Source of the DNA: Candidatus Gastranaerophilales bacterium
GTDB taxonomy: Bacteria; Cyanobacteriota; Vampirovibrionia; Gastranaerophilales; Gastranaerophilaceae
Assembly: GCA_021202305.1 (NCBI GenBank)
Contig: JAJQDG010000164.1
Span: 1 to 8,921 of the forward strand
Length of the DNA stretch: 8,921 nt
Reading direction: 5' to 3'
Both the position numbers and the translations under genes were made by a program. Positions 7,361 through 8,921 of the stretch are shown piece after piece (positions within the stretch are counted from its first letter, which is position 1; each line of letters begins with the position of its first letter). The notes under the pieces were generated by a model. It saw only the letters and a program-made list of their open reading frames with translations, did not search any database and was not told the DNA's origin.

Positions 7361-7379
7361 TTGTAACGTTTTGTTACAA
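7361..7379. promoter_or_regulatory. Inverted repeat TTGTAAC-N5-GTTACAA, likely operator
   Basis: Two perfect 7-bp arms (7361-7367 and 7373-7379) are separated by GTTTT. The right arm overlaps TACAAT (7375-7380), a possible -10 box for the downstream plus-strand gene. The 12-bp centre-to-centre distance fits about one helix turn, as expected for a dimeric repressor or activator. It could instead form a small RNA hairpin, but there is no T-run after it, so it is not a terminator. I do not recognise the regulator. Confidence 0.5.
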
Positions 7380-7437
7380 TATTAAAGTTTTTCGGAATTG
7401 GTGCCGATATTAGTTTTTAGATAAGATAAGGAGATTG

Positions 7438-8403
7438 TTGCCCGCCAAAAGTTGGGTAACGCGTGAGCAGATGATAGATTTATCAATTGATCTTTCATAT
7501 TTGTCCCGTTATTTTGGTGTTTCCACCATCAGTAATTTTTATGCGCCGAGTACGGGAAGCATCGAGGAGTCTGAAACAACAGGCGAGGAGGAGCTTACTA
7601 TTGTAACGGAAGACGGTGCAATAACCGTCAATGCCGACGTAATGCAAAAACTTTTGCAAGAACCTGAAAAACTCGCAACAATTTTAAAACTTCAAGACCC
7701 AAACAACCGCTATCTTATTATTCAGCAATTTAATGAAGATGATTTATGCAGCCTGCTTCCTTATTTGGATAGCGAACAGCTTTCTTTCGGGCTGCAATAT
7801 TTTACTACGGACGGATTAAACGAACTGATGATTAACCTTCCGCAGGAACAAATGATTAACCTTTTATTAGAACATTTCACAATGGAAGATGTTGCTATGT
7901 ATATGCAGGTTAATGAAATGGACGAGTTTTTCAAAAGCACGGAACTTGATAAAAATGATGTTCTTGAATATTTTGAAAGTATGGAATATGAACAATTTCA
8001 AAAATTAATGGTAAATCAGTTCGGTGCAGAATTTGAAGAAAAATCCGCGGAAGAATATCTTGAATATATTGAAAATATGGATGACCTTGAATATCAGCAA
8101 TTTCTTTTAAATATGGAAAAACCTGAAAAAATGGCTGCAATGGCAGGATTGTGCGAAATAAATCCTGATTATTACGAGCTTGTAGATAATGAAGTTCTGA
8201 CCCGCCCTATTATGAATACAATGAATAAAGGCGATATAATAAAAACAATGTCTACACTTGACCCTGAATTTTTAGTTCCGATGATTGAAGAATTACCGCA
8301 GGATTTAATTCAGGTTGTTGCAACTCAAATTGATCCCAGTGATTTTGCCGATATGCTCTCAAGTGAATTTCCCGACATGATAATGGATATGCTTGTAGGC
8401 TGA
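7438..8403 (+). CDS. Acidic, Met-rich helical-repeat protein of unknown function
   Basis: About 321 residues, not recognised as a named family. There is no signal peptide and no membrane span, so it is probably cytoplasmic. After an N-terminal part with a Glu/Thr-rich linker (about 42-55) come repeated short helices with the pattern hydrophobic pair, acidic residue, Leu/Phe-Pro-x-Glu/Asp: LLPYLDSEQL (107-116), LMINLPQEQM (131-140), MIEELPQDL (283-291), then SSEFPDMIMDML at the end. This resembles the right-handed superhelices of MgtE N-terminal and FliG domains, only as a style. An internal duplication is visible: VLEYFESMEYEQFQKLM (176-192) and YLEYIENMDDLEYQQFLLNM (208-227). Methionine makes up some 8-9% of residues and the charge is strongly negative. 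AAGGAG (7428-7433) is 4 bp from the TTG at 7438; the adjacent TTG at 7435 is too close. An ATG at 7471 lacks a ribosome site. Residue numbers count from 7435. Confidence 0.8.
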   Translation: MPAKSWVTREQMIDLSIDLSYLSRYFGVSTISNFYAPSTGSIEESETTGEEELTIVTEDGAITVNADVMQKLLQEPEKLATILKLQDPNNRYLIIQQFNEDDLCSLLPYLDSEQLSFGLQYFTTDGLNELMINLPQEQMINLLLEHFTMEDVAMYMQVNEMDEFFKSTELDKNDVLEYFESMEYEQFQKLMVNQFGAEFEEKSAEEYLEYIENMDDLEYQQFLLNMEKPEKMAAMAGLCEINPDYYELVDNEVLTRPIMNTMNKGDIIKTMSTLDPEFLVPMIEELPQDLIQVVATQIDPSDFADMLSSEFPDMIMDMLVG

Positions 8404-8439
8404 TTTTAAAATAAAACAGATTGTCCTTATTTTTTAAGG

Positions 8440-8452
8440 TATAATGTTTTTA
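8440..8452 (+). promoter_or_regulatory. TATAAT box six bases before an ATG: probable leaderless promoter
   Basis: A perfect TATAAT (8440-8445) is followed by GTTTTT and the ATG at 8452. RNA polymerase normally starts about 7 bases after the -10 box, which is the A of this ATG, so the mRNA would have no leader. No Shine-Dalgarno is present at normal spacing (only AAGG 13 bases upstream). A TTGTCC at 8421-8426 is 13 bp from the -10 box, too close for a standard -35. Confidence 0.55.
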
Positions 8453-8921
8453 TGAAAAAGTTGGCTTTATTTTTGTTTTTATTTTTTATATCTTTGCCGG
8501 TTTTTGCGCAAAACATTACCATAGCAGTCGTTTCAGATGTTAATTTAAGCGTTGATAAAAAAGAAAATAAAATGACGCCTTCAATTCAAAAATTGCTTAA
8601 TTTCACAGGGCAGGCAAACCAGTACGGCGCAGATTATGTCGTTTTTTTAGGAGATAATTTAAAAAGCGCCGACAGAATAAGCCTTGCTATGTTCTCTAAG
8701 ATAATAAATAAGCTGAAATCCCCGTATTTTGTAACTGTCGGAAATAATGATTTGAGCAAAACAAAAGAAATTACGCATAAAGAATATTACCGCATTTTAA
8801 ACAAATTTTCTTCAAACCAAATTAAAAAGCTGCCTTCTTATAAAAAAACGGATGATTTGGTTTTTATATTTCTGTCAGGTGCAAATGAAACTTTTGCAAC
8901 GTATAACGGATATTATAAGGC
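8452..8921 (+). CDS. Secreted calcineurin-like metallophosphoesterase homologue (3' truncated)
   Basis: The frame begins at ATG 8452 and is open to the window edge, giving 156 codons; the rest of the gene is outside. MKKLALFLFLFFISLPVFA is a textbook signal peptide with likely cleavage after Ala19 (VFA-QN), so the protein acts in the periplasm or outside. The mature part shows the order of the calcineurin-like phosphoesterase fold: strand IAVVSDVN (24-31), strand YVVFLGDN (62-69), and strand YFVTVGNND (92-100). These correspond to the D-x-H, G-D-x-x and G-N-H-D metal motifs, but both histidines are asparagine (Asn31 and Asn99). Family enzymes cut phosphate esters with two metals; with these changes the activity may be altered or lost. 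The remaining C-terminal histidine motifs (such as GHxH) lie beyond the window. The gene follows the repeat-protein gene by 48 bp but seems to have its own promoter. Confidence 0.8.
   Translation, partial: MKKLALFLFLFFISLPVFAQNITIAVVSDVNLSVDKKENKMTPSIQKLLNFTGQANQYGADYVVFLGDNLKSADRISLAMFSKIINKLKSPYFVTVGNNDLSKTKEITHKEYYRILNKFSSNQIKKLPSYKKTDDLVFIFLSGANETFATYNGYYK

Noticed and set aside
7362..7378. NtcA/Crp-type site (GTA-N8-TAC or TGTGA-N6-TCACA)
   Set aside because: The spacing between GTA and TAC is 9 bases, not 8, and the Crp half-sites are absent, so the repeat is kept as an unassigned operator.
8425..8439. CCTTA-TTTTT-TAAGG hairpin as terminator of the repeat-protein gene
   Set aside because: A 5-bp AT-rich stem without a following T-run is too weak, and it abuts the TATAAT box of the next gene.
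1..8921. tRNA or rRNA genes, CRISPR array, insertion sequence, T-box or other riboswitch, defence or phage genes
   Set aside because: Looked for by eye on both strands; no cloverleaf, spaced direct repeats, transposase or integrase motifs, or conserved aptamer were found.

Overview
The window is AT-rich (about one third G+C by eye) and gene-dense. It carries eight intact or edge-truncated protein genes and one probably decayed gene. Shine-Dalgarno sites are mostly A/G-rich (AAGGAAG, AGGGGGA, AAGGAG), and the good promoters look like ordinary sigma-70 types. Two exported proteins with signal peptides (one Spy/CpxP-like) and an MsbA-type ABC exporter suggest a cell with an outer membrane. Gene style and codon use would fit an uncultured, host-associated AT-rich lineage such as the Gastranaerophilales (non-photosynthetic relatives of Cyanobacteria). 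That placement is a guess from style; no marker gene here proves it.

Layout. Positions 1-1110 (+) hold the C-terminal end of a polytopic membrane protein, probably a GT-C/PMT-like glycosyltransferase, overlapping by ATGA with a small exported LTxxQ protein. A convergent gap of about 110 bp, unusually G+C-rich, leads to a minus-strand pair: an RsuA/RluB pseudouridine synthase (2479-3210) whose end overlaps the start of serS (1221-2486), so both genes serve translation. Divergent from it is a monocistronic DegT/DnrJ-type aminotransferase (3291-4412) with an extended -10 promoter and a strong intrinsic terminator (4481-4517).

The 537 bp from 4413 to 4949 contain that terminator, a minus-strand remnant of a membrane protein with in-frame stops (4563-4796), and a near-consensus promoter with a palindrome on its -35 box. 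This promoter drives a short-chain flavodoxin (4950-5432). The flavodoxin converges on an MsbA-like ABC exporter (5448-7238, minus). A 199-bp divergent region with two inverted repeats separates the exporter from an acidic, methionine-rich helical-repeat protein of unknown function (7438-8403). The window ends inside a secreted calcineurin-like phosphoesterase (from 8452) whose motif histidines are replaced by asparagine and which seems to have a leaderless mRNA.

How the genes fit together. Most are independent transcription units with housekeeping or envelope roles: translation (serS, pseudouridine synthase), surface sugar or lipid handling (membrane glycosyltransferase, aminotransferase, exporter), periplasmic stress (LTxxQ protein) and redox (flavodoxin). 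I see no defence island, mobile element, CRISPR array or biosynthetic cluster, and no convincing new multi-gene system. The most unusual items are the unknown repeat protein with its palindrome-rich upstream region, the His-to-Asn phosphoesterase, and the small broken membrane gene.
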